Positions 1-8,842 of a DNA stretch of 64,000 nucleotides are shown one piece after another (positions within the stretch are counted from its first letter, which is position 1; every line of letters begins with the position of its first letter). The stretch lies in the NCBI GenBank assembly GCA_015075635.1, contig JABTUA010000001.1, positions 3,100,001 through 3,164,000 on the forward strand, written 5' to 3'. A model generated the notes under the pieces. It saw only the letters and a program-made list of their open reading frames with translations. It had not been told where the DNA came from and did not search any database. The position numbers and the translations under genes were made by a program. The DNA comes from Polyangiaceae bacterium. Its GTDB lineage: Bacteria; Myxococcota_A; Polyangia; Polyangiales; Polyangiaceae.

Positions 1-1321
1 CGTACACCGCGCTCATCTGCGAGAAGCGCTTGAGTGCGTACTCCTTGGCCGGTGAGACGATGTCCTCGTCGTCGAAGGTGCCGACGTCGATGCCCTGCTG
101 CACCTTGATCAACCACTGTCTGGCGTAGCCCTGCGCCCGGGTATAGGCGTCCACTCGCTTGGCGGCGTCGGTCGCCTCGGCGAAGGACTGCTCGACCTCG
201 GTCCCTACCCCGCCCAGGGCGTAGCGCTCGGTGGCGCGGATCTCCTCGAGCTGCGCCCGAGCCTGGGCCACGCGCGCGCTCTGCGGCAAGAAGTCCAGCT
301 TCCACTTCAGCGCCAGCGCGGCGCCGTACATGAAGCGGTTCGCGCTGTCGTTGACGTAGGGGTTGGTCTGGTTGGTCACCTCCGGAGCCCGCGAGTAGCG
401 GGCGCTGAGCCCGAGGCCCAAGTCCGGGAAGTAGCGCGACTGCTCCAGCCGGACCTGAGCCTGCCGCGCCAGCACGCCGGCTCGCGCCATGTTGACCTCC
501 GGCCGGAACAAGCGGGCGGCGTCCAGGTAACGACCGAGCGGCGCCAGCGTGTGCCGGACGCGGGTGAGCGGCTTGTCCGGGACGTCGAGCGGGCCTTTGA
601 CTCCGGTCAAGAAGCGCAGCCCCGCCAGCGCGATGCGTTCTTGCTTCTGGGCCTCGCTCTCCCGCGCCTCGAGCTCGGCGCGGTACATCTTCAGCTTCAA
701 GAGCTCGATGTCGTCCCCTTCCCCCGCGTCCACGCGCGCCTCGAGCCGCCCAAGGTGTTTGTCGATCTGCTTGGCGGCCTCGCGCACCAAGGCCAGGGAG
801 TCCCGCGCGAGCAGCACGCCGTAGTAGGCCCGGCGCACCGACAGCTTGACGTCGTTCTTCTCCTTCTTGACCTCGTGCTCGCCGACCTTGATCTGCGCCT
901 CGGCGGCGTCCCACAGGTTGCTGATCTTGCCGAAGGTCCAGAGCGGCACGACGCCGTCGATGCCCATCTGCCACGCCAGCGCCATGTTCGAGGTGAGCGC
1001 CACGTCGGTGTTTGGGCTGTAGACGCTGGTCCCGCGCACGGTGGGTGCTGGGCCAATGCCGCCGGTCAGCGTCCACTCGCTGAAGGGCGCGGTGTAGGCC
1101 TGAGACGCTTGCGCTTCCTTGTTGCGGAGCCGCGCCTTGGCCTCGCTCACCTTGGGGTAGTTCTGCTCGGCCAGCTCCAGGCAACGCCTGAGCGTGTACA
1201 CCGGGGCCCGCGCCGGGAGCGCCGAGCTCACGCGCGGGGGTGGCTTCGCCGGCTCCTCCGCCCGAGCGACGACCGACCACAGGAACGCGCCCGCGAGCAC
1301 GAGTCCGGTCAGGCGGCGCAT
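1..1321 (-). CDS. TolC-family outer membrane efflux protein (3' end cut by window edge)
   Basis: Outer-membrane channel subunit of the TolC family, which pairs with inner-membrane pumps to export drugs, peptides or metals. About 440 codons are visible and no stop is reached before the left edge. The ATG at 1321 opens a signal peptide (MRRLTGLVLAGAF followed by WSVVARA), then long helical stretches rich in Lys, Glu, Ala and Gln, including a VKKEKNDVKLSVRRAYYGVL segment and a second matching half, as expected for the duplicated TolC coiled-coil barrel. It lies 37 bp downstream of the REC-GGDEF gene in a leftward run and is probably co-transcribed with it. No pump or adaptor gene is visible. The family call is firm; the substrate is unknown. 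Confidence 0.85.
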   Translation of the reverse strand, partial: MRRLTGLVLAGAFLWSVVARAEEPAKPPPRVSSALPARAPVYTLRRCLELAEQNYPKVSEAKARLRNKEAQASQAYTAPFSEWTLTGGIGPAPTVRGTSVYSPNTDVALTSNMALAWQMGIDGVVPLWTFGKISNLWDAAEAQIKVGEHEVKKEKNDVKLSVRRAYYGVLLARDSLALVREAAKQIDKHLGRLEARVDAGEGDDIELLKLKMYRAELEARESEAQKQERIALAGLRFLTGVKGPLDVPDKPLTRVRHTLAPLGRYLDAARLFRPEVNMARAGVLARQAQVRLEQSRYFPDLGLGLSARYSRAPEVTNQTNPYVNDSANRFMYGAALALKWKLDFLPQSARVAQARAQLEEIRATERYALGGVGTEVEQSFAEATDAAKRVDAYTRAQGYARQWLIKVQQGIDVGTFDDEDIVSPAKEYALKRFSQMSAVY

Positions 1322-1358
1322 GGGCAAGGAGCCTAATCGAATTCGGGGCGGCGTGGGC

Positions 1359-2510
1359 TCAGCTCCGCTTCCCGCTCGGGCGTTCCGACGGCCGGCGGCG
1401 GCTGGGCGGGCTCGAGGGCGTGCGGCTCGGCGGCGGCGGCAGGCTCGACGGCACCAGGCGCGTCGAGCGCGGTGGCCGGTCGTCGGCGGTCTCCTTGGCG
1501 CTGGGCCCGACCACCGGCGTGTACAGGTAGCCGTGCTGCTGGAACACGCAGATGCGGTTGCCACCGTCACGCTTGGCCTGGTGCAGCGCCGAGTCGGCGG
1601 CGCGCAGGAGCGAGTCCTTCGAACGTACGTCGCGGGACGGGTAGAGAGCGACCCCGATGGACAGCGTGACGCGCATCGGCCCGGTCTGGTCGCCGAAGAA
1701 GGGGCGCTCCGTCACGTCGCGCCAGATGCGCTCGGCCACCGTGACCGAACCCGCGAAATGGGTGCTGGGCAGGACCAGCAAGAATTCGTCGCCGCCGAAG
1801 CGCGCCACCACGTCCACCTCGCGCACGCTGCGCCGAACCACTTCGGCCACTCCACGCACGACGTTGTCGCCGAGCGCCCGACCGCCGGCTTCGTTCAGCC
1901 CCTGCAGGCGATCGACGTCGATCACCACGCAGGCCAAGGGGTCGTGGTAGCGCTCGGCGCGCTTGAACTCCTCGCCGAGCCGCGTGTGCAGGTAGCGGTA
2001 GTTGTAGAGCCCGGTGAGCTCGTCGTGCACGCTGAGCTGCTCGAGCTTGGCCTTGGACTTCGTCACGTGGTCGTGCAGCTTCTTGATGCGCAGCATGGCC
2101 TCGACGCGCGCCAGGAGCTCGCGTTCGTCGAACGGCTTTCCGACGTAGTCGTCGGCGCCGATGCGCAGACCGTCCACGCGGCTCTGCGTGTCGGTGCGCA
2201 CCGTGAGCAACACCACCGGCAAGAAGCTCTCCTGCGACATGCTCTTGATGATGCGGCACGCCTCGAGGCCGGAGAGGCGCGGCATCAGCACGTCCAGGAG
2301 CACCAGGTCCACGCCGCCCTTGCCCACGCGCTCGATCACCGCCTGGCCGTCCTCCAGCGCTTCCACTGCGTAGCCGTTGCTGCGGAGCAGCGAGGCCAGG
2401 TGCTCGCGCGTGAGCCGTTCGTCGTCGGCGATCACGATGGTCGAGCCGAGCACGCTGCGCGGCCCGGCCGAGGCCGGCGGCTCACTGATTCGCGGCTCGG
2501 GCTCGGGCAC
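1359..2510 (-). CDS. Response regulator with REC and GGDEF domains (PleD-like diguanylate cyclase)
   Basis: Predicted two-component output protein that makes cyclic di-GMP from two GTP. A receiver domain spans about residues 23-145, with acidic pair D29/D30, phospho-acceptor D73 in LVLLDVLMP and conserved K125. A GGDEF domain follows at about 160-330 with an intact RFGGDEF signature (239-243) and a product-inhibition I-site RxxD (R230-D233) five residues before it. The cyclase should therefore be active and feedback-inhibited. The last 45 residues are a Ser/Pro/Arg-rich tail. It sits 19 bp after the LptD-like gene and 37 bp before tolC, so a c-di-GMP enzyme is embedded in an envelope operon. 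No cognate histidine kinase is in the window. Confidence 0.9.
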   Translation of the reverse strand: MPEPEPRISEPPASAGPRSVLGSTIVIADDERLTREHLASLLRSNGYAVEALEDGQAVIERVGKGGVDLVLLDVLMPRLSGLEACRIIKSMSQESFLPVVLLTVRTDTQSRVDGLRIGADDYVGKPFDERELLARVEAMLRIKKLHDHVTKSKAKLEQLSVHDELTGLYNYRYLHTRLGEEFKRAERYHDPLACVVIDVDRLQGLNEAGGRALGDNVVRGVAEVVRRSVREVDVVARFGGDEFLLVLPSTHFAGSVTVAERIWRDVTERPFFGDQTGPMRVTLSIGVALYPSRDVRSKDSLLRAADSALHQAKRDGGNRICVFQQHGYLYTPVVGPSAKETADDRPPRSTRLVPSSLPPPPSRTPSSPPSRRRPSERPSGKRS

Positions 2511-2529
2511 TCGCTCGAGACTAGCCCCC

Positions 2530-4374
2530 TCAAGGCATCAGATCGAGGGTGACTTCGGCGTCGAGCCCGTCCCGGCCGACGCGCTGACCGGTCCGCCCCA
2601 GCACGGCGAAGCAGCCGCACGGGTGCCGGTAGGCGAGCGCCACGCGCCAGGCCAGCCAGCGCGCCCGGGTCACGTCGGCCTCCGTGGCGAAGACCGTGGC
2701 GATCTGCCGCGTCCACGGCACGCCGAGCCGGGAGCCAGCCGACCACCCCGAGCCGTCCAGGAACGGGCGAACCGTGCCGTCGAAGTGATCCACGAGCAGC
2801 GTGCGCGCCGCCACCGGTTCCTCGTCCAGGCTGCCCGTGGCGTGGCTCTCGACGTGGAGGCCGTCCGCGCGCCCGACCCTGAGGCGGCCCGCGGCGTGCA
2901 GCGTGCGCTCCGAGTCGGGCCGCGCGGCGCTCTCGCCGGCGGCGCCGACCCACTCGCTGTCGAGCGCGAGCCGAGCGGCGGCCGCCGGCTCGAGCGCGCC
3001 GTCGAGGTCCCCCACGCCGCCGGCACGGGCCTCGACCTCCAGCGCTTCGCGGGCGCCGAAGCGACCGAGCGCGCTGTCGACCCCGAGCGCTGCCAGCGCG
3101 AGGCGGCCGGGCGGCGCGGCCTCGAGGGCGCTCGAGCGGGGGACCTCGTCGCCGCGAGAAGCCGCCGCGCGCACGCCCACGTCCAGGAGCGGCTCCACCC
3201 GGTGAACGAGTGGGTCGAGCCCGCCGCCGAAGGCGCGCGCGAGCGGCAGGCTCGCCTGGGCGCGAGCGCCCACGAAGGCCGAGCCGCGCGTCGCCGCGTC
3301 GTTGCCGGCGAAGACGGCGTGCTCGTCCAGGCGCACGCCCAAGAAGAGCGGCCCGGCGTTGGTCGAGGCATCGAGCAAGGCGTGGTGAGCCAGGAGGCTC
3401 TCGGCCGGCAAGCCTCGCTCCTTCACGCTGCTCGCCTCGACGAAAGCATCCATGCTGCCGGTCCTGCCGAGCGCATCGCCGAACCCCAGGCTCGCTACGG
3501 GCCCGACGGCTGCCCGCGCATCGATGGCGGCGCCGCGTTCTGAGCCGAGGGCGGCGCCGAGCGAGCCCACGACGCCCGCGCCGGCCGCGCCGACGCTCGC
3601 GCGCGCGTGATCGAAGCGACGCGCCGCTGGCTCGAGGTCGAGCGTGGCGGAGAGGCCGCGCTCGCCGCGCAGCGCATCGATTCGGAACGCGCCCACGGCC
3701 CCGCCGCGGCTCGCCGACGACCCGTGGGCGTCGACGGCGAGCAGGCTCCGGTCCAAGTGGTCCCAGCGCACGCGGGTGCTGGTGGTCGGGGTGGTCAGCC
3801 GCGTGTCGACCTCGACGCCACCCTCGAGGTAGCCCGCCACCGAGACGTCGGCGGCGGAGAGCGTCGCTCCGCGCCGCCCGCCCAGCGGCACGTGGACGCC
3901 GGTGCCCACGAGCAGGCCGTCGTCGCCGCGCCAGGCGAGCCGGGGCGGCAGCAAGCCCAGCCGATCCGGCGAACGCAGCCACAGGATCGGCGTCCAGAAC
4001 ACCGGCACGTCGCCCAGCCGCAACGTGGCGTTCCGCACGAACAGATCGGTCGGCGGCGCGACGACCGCGCGCTGGAAGCCAAACGAGAGCGGCGCGTTCT
4101 CGCAGGGACAAAACGCCACTCGACCTTCGCCGTCGATCTCCACGCCGCGCGCGGTGCGACGCAAGGTCAGCCGCTCGCTGGTCAGGCGGTAGCGATCGAC
4201 TCGGATCGTCACCCGGCGCGAGAGCTCGAGCTTCATCAGCTCGGGATCGAGCTCCACGTGCCCCGCCTCGAAGTCGACCCAGTAGGGCACGGGCCCGGCC
4301 TCTTGGGCCAGAGCACGCGCTGGCCCGAACACCGCGAGCCCGAGGAGCACGGCCGAGGCCCGAGTCCGGCTCAC
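2530..4374 (-). CDS. lptD: LptD-like LPS-assembly outer membrane protein
   Basis: LptD forms the outer-membrane beta-barrel that inserts lipopolysaccharide, working with LptE and the Lpt bridge. The 614-residue product starts at GTG 4374 with a signal peptide (about residues 1-23). An OstA-like region follows (about 35-90; repeated short strands such as RVTIRVDRYRLTSERLTLRR), then the family's typical entry to the barrel, LRLGDVPVFWTPILWLRSP, and a long Ala/Gly/Arg-rich region with alternating strands. It is shorter than the usual 750-800 residues, and I see no clear disulfide-forming Cys pairs of the E. coli kind. It lies 16 bp after the AMIN-like gene. It could instead be a barrel paralogue not dedicated to LPS. 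Confidence 0.75.
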   Translation of the reverse strand: MSRTRASAVLLGLAVFGPARALAQEAGPVPYWVDFEAGHVELDPELMKLELSRRVTIRVDRYRLTSERLTLRRTARGVEIDGEGRVAFCPCENAPLSFGFQRAVVAPPTDLFVRNATLRLGDVPVFWTPILWLRSPDRLGLLPPRLAWRGDDGLLVGTGVHVPLGGRRGATLSAADVSVAGYLEGGVEVDTRLTTPTTSTRVRWDHLDRSLLAVDAHGSSASRGGAVGAFRIDALRGERGLSATLDLEPAARRFDHARASVGAAGAGVVGSLGAALGSERGAAIDARAAVGPVASLGFGDALGRTGSMDAFVEASSVKERGLPAESLLAHHALLDASTNAGPLFLGVRLDEHAVFAGNDAATRGSAFVGARAQASLPLARAFGGGLDPLVHRVEPLLDVGVRAAASRGDEVPRSSALEAAPPGRLALAALGVDSALGRFGAREALEVEARAGGVGDLDGALEPAAAARLALDSEWVGAAGESAARPDSERTLHAAGRLRVGRADGLHVESHATGSLDEEPVAARTLLVDHFDGTVRPFLDGSGWSAGSRLGVPWTRQIATVFATEADVTRARWLAWRVALAYRHPCGCFAVLGRTGQRVGRDGLDAEVTLDLMP

Positions 4375-4390
4375 ACGCGCTCTTCGACCC

Positions 4391-5086
4391 TCACTGGTTG
4401 GGTCCGCGCTTCGGTGCAGTCTTCGTGCCCTTGCCCGGGAGTACCTTGCCGGTGCCGCGCGTCCGGCGCGAGTCCGGCGCGAAATCGTCCCGCGCCGCGT
4501 AGGACCGCTGGGCCTTGGGCAGATCGACGTAGAGCACCATGCTGCCGCCCGGACCGTCCACGACTCGGTGCTTCACCACCACGTTCTCGCGCAGCTCGAG
4601 CACCAGCTGCGCGCCGGTCGCGTCGGGCTTGAGCCGCGCTCGGGCCAGGGGCGTGTCGAAGAACTCGGTCACCAGCGCGTTGGTGTTGTTGCGGACGTTC
4701 ACCTGGGCGCCGACCAGCGCGAAGGACGTCGCGGCGGCGCTGACGTTCACCTTCTTCGTGACGTGGACCCAGAGCTGGCTCGAACCGTCGCCGAGCATGC
4801 GGAACCCGGGGAACATCGCGATCGGCGCGTTCGGATCGAGCTTCTTCTTGGGCCGCCACTTACCCGCCTTCACCGGCTTGTCCGTCCAGGAGTAGCCGGG
4901 CGTGGTGGTGGGCTTCTTCTCCTTCTCGTCGGCGGCGGCATCTGCGCCCTTGTCGCCGGGCTTGCCCTCGGCCTTCGCATCCCCCTTCGCCGGTGCGGGT
5001 CCCGGCGCTTTGTCCTGGGCCCCGGCGGTGGTCGCCGCCAAAAGGAGCGCAGCCACGGCTCCCGCGTTCCTGGTGCGCACGCGCAT
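4391..5086 (-). CDS. Exported AMIN-like domain protein
   Basis: Predicted periplasmic protein of 231 residues. The start at 5086 gives a clean signal peptide (MRVRTRN, then an Ala/Leu core ending TTAGA); an ATG at 5095 would add three residues. After a Lys/Asp/Ala-rich linker (about 25-75), the C-terminal half has the strand pattern of AMIN domains: FRMLGDGSSQLWVHVTKK, then VTEFFDTPLARARL and LVLELRENVVVKHRV. AMIN domains bind cell-envelope targets in secretins and amidases. The gene is first in a tight run with lptD, REC-GGDEF and tolC. A role in envelope assembly is inferred from domain and neighbours; the AMIN assignment is by eye. Confidence 0.65.
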   Translation of the reverse strand: MRVRTRNAGAVAALLLAATTAGAQDKAPGPAPAKGDAKAEGKPGDKGADAAADEKEKKPTTTPGYSWTDKPVKAGKWRPKKKLDPNAPIAMFPGFRMLGDGSSQLWVHVTKKVNVSAAATSFALVGAQVNVRNNTNALVTEFFDTPLARARLKPDATGAQLVLELRENVVVKHRVVDGPGGSMVLYVDLPKAQRSYAARDDFAPDSRRTRGTGKVLPGKGTKTAPKRGPNQ

Positions 5087-5420
5087 GCAGAGCATTGGAG
5101 CACGCCGAAAGCGGGCCGGCCACCTTGTGGCGATCCACCCCCGAGGGGTGTGGCACGCCTGGCCCACCCGGCGTAAACGGATGGATTCTCCGCGACCCCG
5201 CTGGCACACGCCCCGCCGCCCGCCGGCCCGCCGACCGCCGCATAAACCCGCGTGACGACGAGAGATGCGCTTCGGCACTCGTCGTGGGCACGCGATGTGC
5301 AGGGCTTCCGGGCGTGACCGACGGACTTTACGGAACTCGCCAGAGCGGTCACGCTGGAAGCAATTTCGCTTTCCGGCCGTATGAGGCGAAGAGCTGCTTC
5401 TTGGTGAGGGAGACCGGGAA
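5087..5420. other. Divergent intergenic region with a hairpin
   Basis: This 334 bp stretch separates the leftward envelope operon from the rightward START-like gene. I see no credible gene. It contains a perfect hairpin CACCCC-cga-GGGGTG at 5136-5150. A GAGGGAGA Shine-Dalgarno-like sequence precedes the ATG at 5421. Promoters for both directions should lie here, but I could not identify convincing -35/-10 pairs. Confidence 0.5.
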
Positions 5421-6029
5421 ATGAACACGCGACACACCCTGACGGTTCTGATGGCCACGCTGAGCCTTTCGCTCTTCGCGCCGAGCGCCGGCGCCGAGCC
5501 GAACGACGAGGCCAAGCGCCTGATGAAGCTCCGGGACGCGGAGCGCTACGAGGTCGACTCCGGCAGCGCCAAGGCGGGCGCTGCTCGCGTGCACGTCGCC
5601 GCCCCGGTCTCGCACGTGAAGAAGACCATCTCCGACTTCAAGAATTACTCCAAGTTCATCTCCAAGTTCGACAAGGCCAAGGTGGTCGGGCGCGACGGCG
5701 ACAAGACCGACGTCTACTTGCAGGTGCCGATCCTCAAGGGCGCCGCGAAGATCTGGGCCGTCATGCGCTTCGAGCCGATCAAGACGGTGAACGGCGAAGA
5801 GGTGCTCGAAGGTCACATGGTCAAGGGCAACGTCAAGCGGATGGACGCGCGCTGGCGCGTCAAGAAGATCGACGACGACAACACCCAGCTGCACCTCGAG
5901 ATGACGATCGTGCCGAACATGCCTGTGCCGGGCTCCATCGTCACCGGGCAGGTGAAGTACGCTGCCGACGAGGCGGTGATGGGCTCGCGCAATCGCACCG
6001 AGAGCGATTGGAACAAGAAGAAGAAGTGA
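5421..6029 (+). CDS. Exported START/SRPBCC-like domain protein
   Basis: 202 residues with a signal peptide (about 1-25, ending APSAGA). The mature part has the shape of an SRPBCC/START ligand-binding fold: an early strand ARVHVAAPVSHVKKTISDF, a Lys-rich FKNYSKFISKFDKAKVV segment, strands around DVYLQVPILKGAAKIWAVMR and a final helix. Such domains bind lipids or other hydrophobic ligands. The start has a GAGGGAGA ribosome site. The stop overlaps the GTG of the next gene by 4 nt, so the two are probably translated together. The ligand is unknown. Confidence 0.8.
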   Translation: MNTRHTLTVLMATLSLSLFAPSAGAEPNDEAKRLMKLRDAERYEVDSGSAKAGAARVHVAAPVSHVKKTISDFKNYSKFISKFDKAKVVGRDGDKTDVYLQVPILKGAAKIWAVMRFEPIKTVNGEEVLEGHMVKGNVKRMDARWRVKKIDDDNTQLHLEMTIVPNMPVPGSIVTGQVKYAADEAVMGSRNRTESDWNKKKK

Positions 6030-6595
6030 GCGACGGCTCCCCACGGGGAGCGAGGCGAGCTCCGCGCTGCGGGGCTCGCCTCTTGGCTTTTGTCCTCTGC
6101 GCGGGTTGCGCGAAGACCCCCGCCCCCGCCGAGCACAGACCGCCAGCGAGCGCGAGCGCGAGCGCTCTGACGAGCGCCGCTCCGAGCGCCGCAGCCGCCC
6201 CGCCCCGCTGGCTCGGCGACGGCTGCCACGCCGGCGTCGGCACCAGCGGCACGGCGCTCGCGCGAGCCGAACGCGTGGCCGAGGCGTGCGCGCCCGGAAC
6301 GGAGCCGCTCGGCGAGCCCAAATCCCTCGACGGCTCGGGCGAGCTCCGATTTTCCCTGCCGGATGCCGCGTGCGTGCGGTTGATCGCCGTCGCCGAGCGG
6401 GCGGACGCCGACGTCAGCCTCGTGCTCCTCGACGCCTCGGGTGACGCGCGCGGAGAGGACTCGCTGCCGGGCTCCATCGCCCTGGTCGGGCCGAGCGGTC
6501 CGGTGTGCTTCGGCAGCGCCGGCGCGCTGACCGCGAAGGTCGGGCAGACGCCGGGAGGCGGCGCGGTCGTCGTCAGCGCTCGGCGCGCGCGCTGA
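6026..6595 (+). CDS. Small putative lipoprotein coupled to the START-like gene
   Basis: 189 residues, starting at GTG 6026, which overlaps the upstream stop in a GTGA junction. A longer ATG start at 6008 would overlap the neighbour by 22 nt and is less likely. A hydrophobic segment ends in FVLCAGC, an imperfect lipobox, with Cys as the likely lipid anchor. A Ser/Ala-rich linker (about 35-60) leads to a compact domain with Cys residues at DGCHAG, EACAPG, DAACVR and PVCFG, which may form disulfides. I recognise no family. Its 3' end overlaps that of the opposite-strand membrane gene by 23 bp. Confidence 0.7.
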   Translation: MSDGSPRGARRAPRCGARLLAFVLCAGCAKTPAPAEHRPPASASASALTSAAPSAAAAPPRWLGDGCHAGVGTSGTALARAERVAEACAPGTEPLGEPKSLDGSGELRFSLPDAACVRLIAVAERADADVSLVLLDASGDARGEDSLPGSIALVGPSGPVCFGSAGALTAKVGQTPGGGAVVVSARRAR

Positions 6596-8165
6596 CCGGG
6601 CGAGCACGCGAGAGCGACCAGAGCACGACGCCGTCGCGCCGGACCTCGGCGATCCGCTCGCCACCCGACGCCGCGCCGCGCTCGAGCGAGAGCTCACCGC
6701 CCGCAGCGAGGGTCACGCGGGTGCGCAGACGACGCGCCTCGAAGAGCCAGCGCCAGAGCTCCGGAGACAGGTCGGCTGGCGCCGACAGCGTCACGCTCGG
6801 AACCCCGAGCGCGTCGATACGGCTGGCGAGAGCGCCGAGCTCGCTGCCATCGCCGAGCGGCAGCACGGCGCGGCGGCTACTCGGGACGAGCGGGCCGGCG
6901 CTCGAGCCCGCCGTCGGCGCGCGGAGCAGCACGACCACCCCGAGCGCGCCCAGCGTGGCGGCCTGGAGCACGCTCCCGGTGCGCGGCGAGCCCGTGGCGC
7001 GGGCCAGGCGCTCGAGCCCGATGGCCGAGAGGAGCGCGACGAAGGGCATCACGAGCTCCACGCGCGGCGGGAAGGTCGTGAGCACGTCCGGCGTCAGCGC
7101 CGGGCCGATCAGGCCAAAGCCGATGACGAGGACCGCGAGCGCGCCGACGGCGTGCCGCTCGGGCCGAGGCCGTCGCGAGCCGGAGGCGAAGCGCCGCGCC
7201 AAGAGCTCGTGGGCGAGCACGCCCAGGCCGACGAGCGCCGCGAGCCCGATCGCGAGCGGCAGCGTGTGCCAGAGGTGAGTCCAGGCGAAGCCCCCCGGCA
7301 CCGGCAGGCGGTCCACCACCCGTCCCGCGAGCTCGGTCCGCGCGATGCTCGGCTCGAGCGGCGCCAGGAAGAAGCGAGCGATGGTCGCCGGGGTCGTCTT
7401 CCAGAGCCCGGGCCGGAGCAGCAGCAGCACCAGCGGCGCCACGGGCACGGCGACGAGGACGAGCGCCGGCATCGGGAGTCGACCGCGCCGGAGCAGGCGC
7501 CGGAGGCTCGATCGACGCGCCCAGGCGAAGTGCAGGAGCATCAGCGGAAGCACCCAGAGCACCGCCAACGACTGCGCAGCGCCGAAACCCAGGAGGACGG
7601 CGCCGAACAGCGCCCAGCCGAGCGTGGAGCGCGCGCCCGGCGCGCCGGAGCGCCCCGGGCCCATGGCGCGCACGTGGGCCGCGAGCACGAGACACACCAG
7701 CGAGGCCACGAGCGCGCCGTCGCGCTGCACGACCACCGCGTGGCCGAAGCGCGGCATCACCAGGCACGCGAGCGCGCCGACGACGCCGGCGCCGCGGCCC
7801 CGCGACGGCGTGAGCATCAGGTGGACGGAGAGCGGCGCGAGCGCTCCGAGCAAGAGCCACGGCAAGCGCATCGCCGTGAGCGGATCGAGCACGCCCAGAC
7901 GTCCCAAGCTGAGCTTCGACCAGGCGCCGGCGAGCACCAAGAGCCCCGAGTCGAGCGTCGCGCGGTGCTCGGGCAGGAGCAACACCGAGAGCCCGCCGCT
8001 CGCGACTCGCTTGATCAGGTCGCCGCTCCGCTCGATGGCGGCGAGCGTCCCGAGCTCGTCCTGCGCGGGCCCGGTCTGGCGCGACAGGTGAACCAGAAGC
8101 CCGAGGCCGAGCACGTACACCGCCAGCGCGAGCAGCACGGAGCGGAGGAACTCGGTACGCGCCAC
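6573..8165 (-). CDS. Polytopic membrane protein resembling GT-C/family 39 glycosyltransferases
   Basis: 530 residues. The start is a GTG at 8165 with an excellent GGGAGGTGAT ribosome site. The protein has an N-terminal membrane helix, a loop with TGPAQDELG (an acidic pair of the kind that binds metal/lipid-phosphate sugar in GT-C enzymes), about 9-11 further spans and a soluble C-terminal domain of about 110 residues. GT-C enzymes transfer sugars from polyprenyl-phosphate donors on the periplasmic side. The fold class is suggested by the layout rather than by a diagnostic motif, so another membrane family is possible. Confidence 0.65.
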   Translation of the reverse strand: MARTEFLRSVLLALAVYVLGLGLLVHLSRQTGPAQDELGTLAAIERSGDLIKRVASGGLSVLLLPEHRATLDSGLLVLAGAWSKLSLGRLGVLDPLTAMRLPWLLLGALAPLSVHLMLTPSRGRGAGVVGALACLVMPRFGHAVVVQRDGALVASLVCLVLAAHVRAMGPGRSGAPGARSTLGWALFGAVLLGFGAAQSLAVLWVLPLMLLHFAWARRSSLRRLLRRGRLPMPALVLVAVPVAPLVLLLLRPGLWKTTPATIARFFLAPLEPSIARTELAGRVVDRLPVPGGFAWTHLWHTLPLAIGLAALVGLGVLAHELLARRFASGSRRPRPERHAVGALAVLVIGFGLIGPALTPDVLTTFPPRVELVMPFVALLSAIGLERLARATGSPRTGSVLQAATLGALGVVVLLRAPTAGSSAGPLVPSSRRAVLPLGDGSELGALASRIDALGVPSVTLSAPADLSPELWRWLFEARRLRTRVTLAAGGELSLERGAASGGERIAEVRRDGVVLWSLSRARPVSARAER

Positions 8166-8172
8166 CGGACAA

Positions 8173-8358
8173 TCACCTCCCGAGCAGCGTCGACAGCGAC
8201 TCCGCCACCGCCACCACCACGATGGCCCAGGAGAAATAGCTCAAGCTGCGCCGTCCGCGCTCGGTCACCCGCTGGCCTTTGCCCGGGTCCCGGCGGCGCC
8301 GCAAGCTCCGCGCGAGGTGATTGGCGAGCGCCCCCGGGACGTGTACGCTTCCGGCCAT
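8173..8358 (-). CDS. Possible small membrane protein upstream of the GT-C-like gene
   Basis: Reading frame of 61 residues from ATG 8358: a basic N-terminal half (repeated Arg) and one C-terminal hydrophobic helix, FSWAIVVVAVAESLSTLL. Its TGA stop is embedded in the GGGAGGTGAT ribosome site of the gene at 8165, consistent with coupled translation. Against it, its start codon overlaps head to head with the ATG of the rightward lipoprotein gene at 8357, leaving no room for separate promoters. Confidence 0.3.
   Translation of the reverse strand: MAGSVHVPGALANHLARSLRRRRDPGKGQRVTERGRRSLSYFSWAIVVVAVAESLSTLLGR
8321..8349 (+). promoter_or_regulatory. Promoter ending 7 nt before a start codon (leaderless type)
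   Basis: TTGGCG at 8321-8326, a 17 nt spacer and TACGCT at 8344-8349. Only 7 nt separate the -10-like box from the ATG at 8357 and no Shine-Dalgarno sequence is present, so the transcript would begin at or next to the start codon. Confidence 0.5.
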
Positions 8359-8839
8359 GCGACTCGGCTCTTTCGTCACCGTCGCCTTGCTCGCGACCTC
8401 GGGGGCCACCGGCTGCGAGTCAGCACACATCAAGGACGCCTACGTGTCCCTCGACGGCGAGGGCCGCCGCGTGCCCGAAGACGCCTGCGTACGCCCCACG
8501 AAGCTGGATGGGGCGAGCCCAAACCACTACTGGGTGTTCATCGAGCTCTTGAGCTTCAAGGAGGACACCATCCTGACGCCGGTCTTGCGGAACACGGGCG
8601 AGAGTCGCTACATGGCGTGGACCGAGACCGAGCCGCAGTCGGACGAGCTGCTCGAGTACGGCAACCTCGCGCCGGGCAAGGGCGACTTCGAGATCTCCTG
8701 GGAGCAGCTCGGGCCGCCCGTGGGCGACCAGAAGTTCGGTCCGCTGCCGGAGGGGAAATACGCCTGGGAGTTCTACCTGGACGACCACGGCTCGCCGGAC
8801 GCGGTCGTGGAGTTCGCGGTCAGCGGCGGCTGCAAGTAG
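8357..8839 (+). CDS. Hypothetical lipoprotein
   Basis: 160 residues. A short signal segment (MRLGSFVTVALLATSGATGC) ends at a Cys in a relaxed lipobox, so the product should be a lipoprotein. The mature domain has mixed strands with conserved-looking aromatic positions (NHYWVFIELLSFKEDTI and GKYAWEFYLDDHG), suggesting a beta-sandwich. I recognise no family. The chosen ATG is supported by the leaderless-type promoter 7 nt upstream. The gene is convergent with the TPR lipoprotein, separated by 3 bp. Confidence 0.75.
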   Translation: MRLGSFVTVALLATSGATGCESAHIKDAYVSLDGEGRRVPEDACVRPTKLDGASPNHYWVFIELLSFKEDTILTPVLRNTGESRYMAWTETEPQSDELLEYGNLAPGKGDFEISWEQLGPPVGDQKFGPLPEGKYAWEFYLDDHGSPDAVVEFAVSGGCK

Positions 8840-8842
8840 CGC

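Noticed and set aside
5096..5515. N-terminal extension of the AMIN-like protein to 5515
   Set aside because: It would put about 140 unstructured Arg-rich residues before a clean signal peptide and would overlap the divergent gene.
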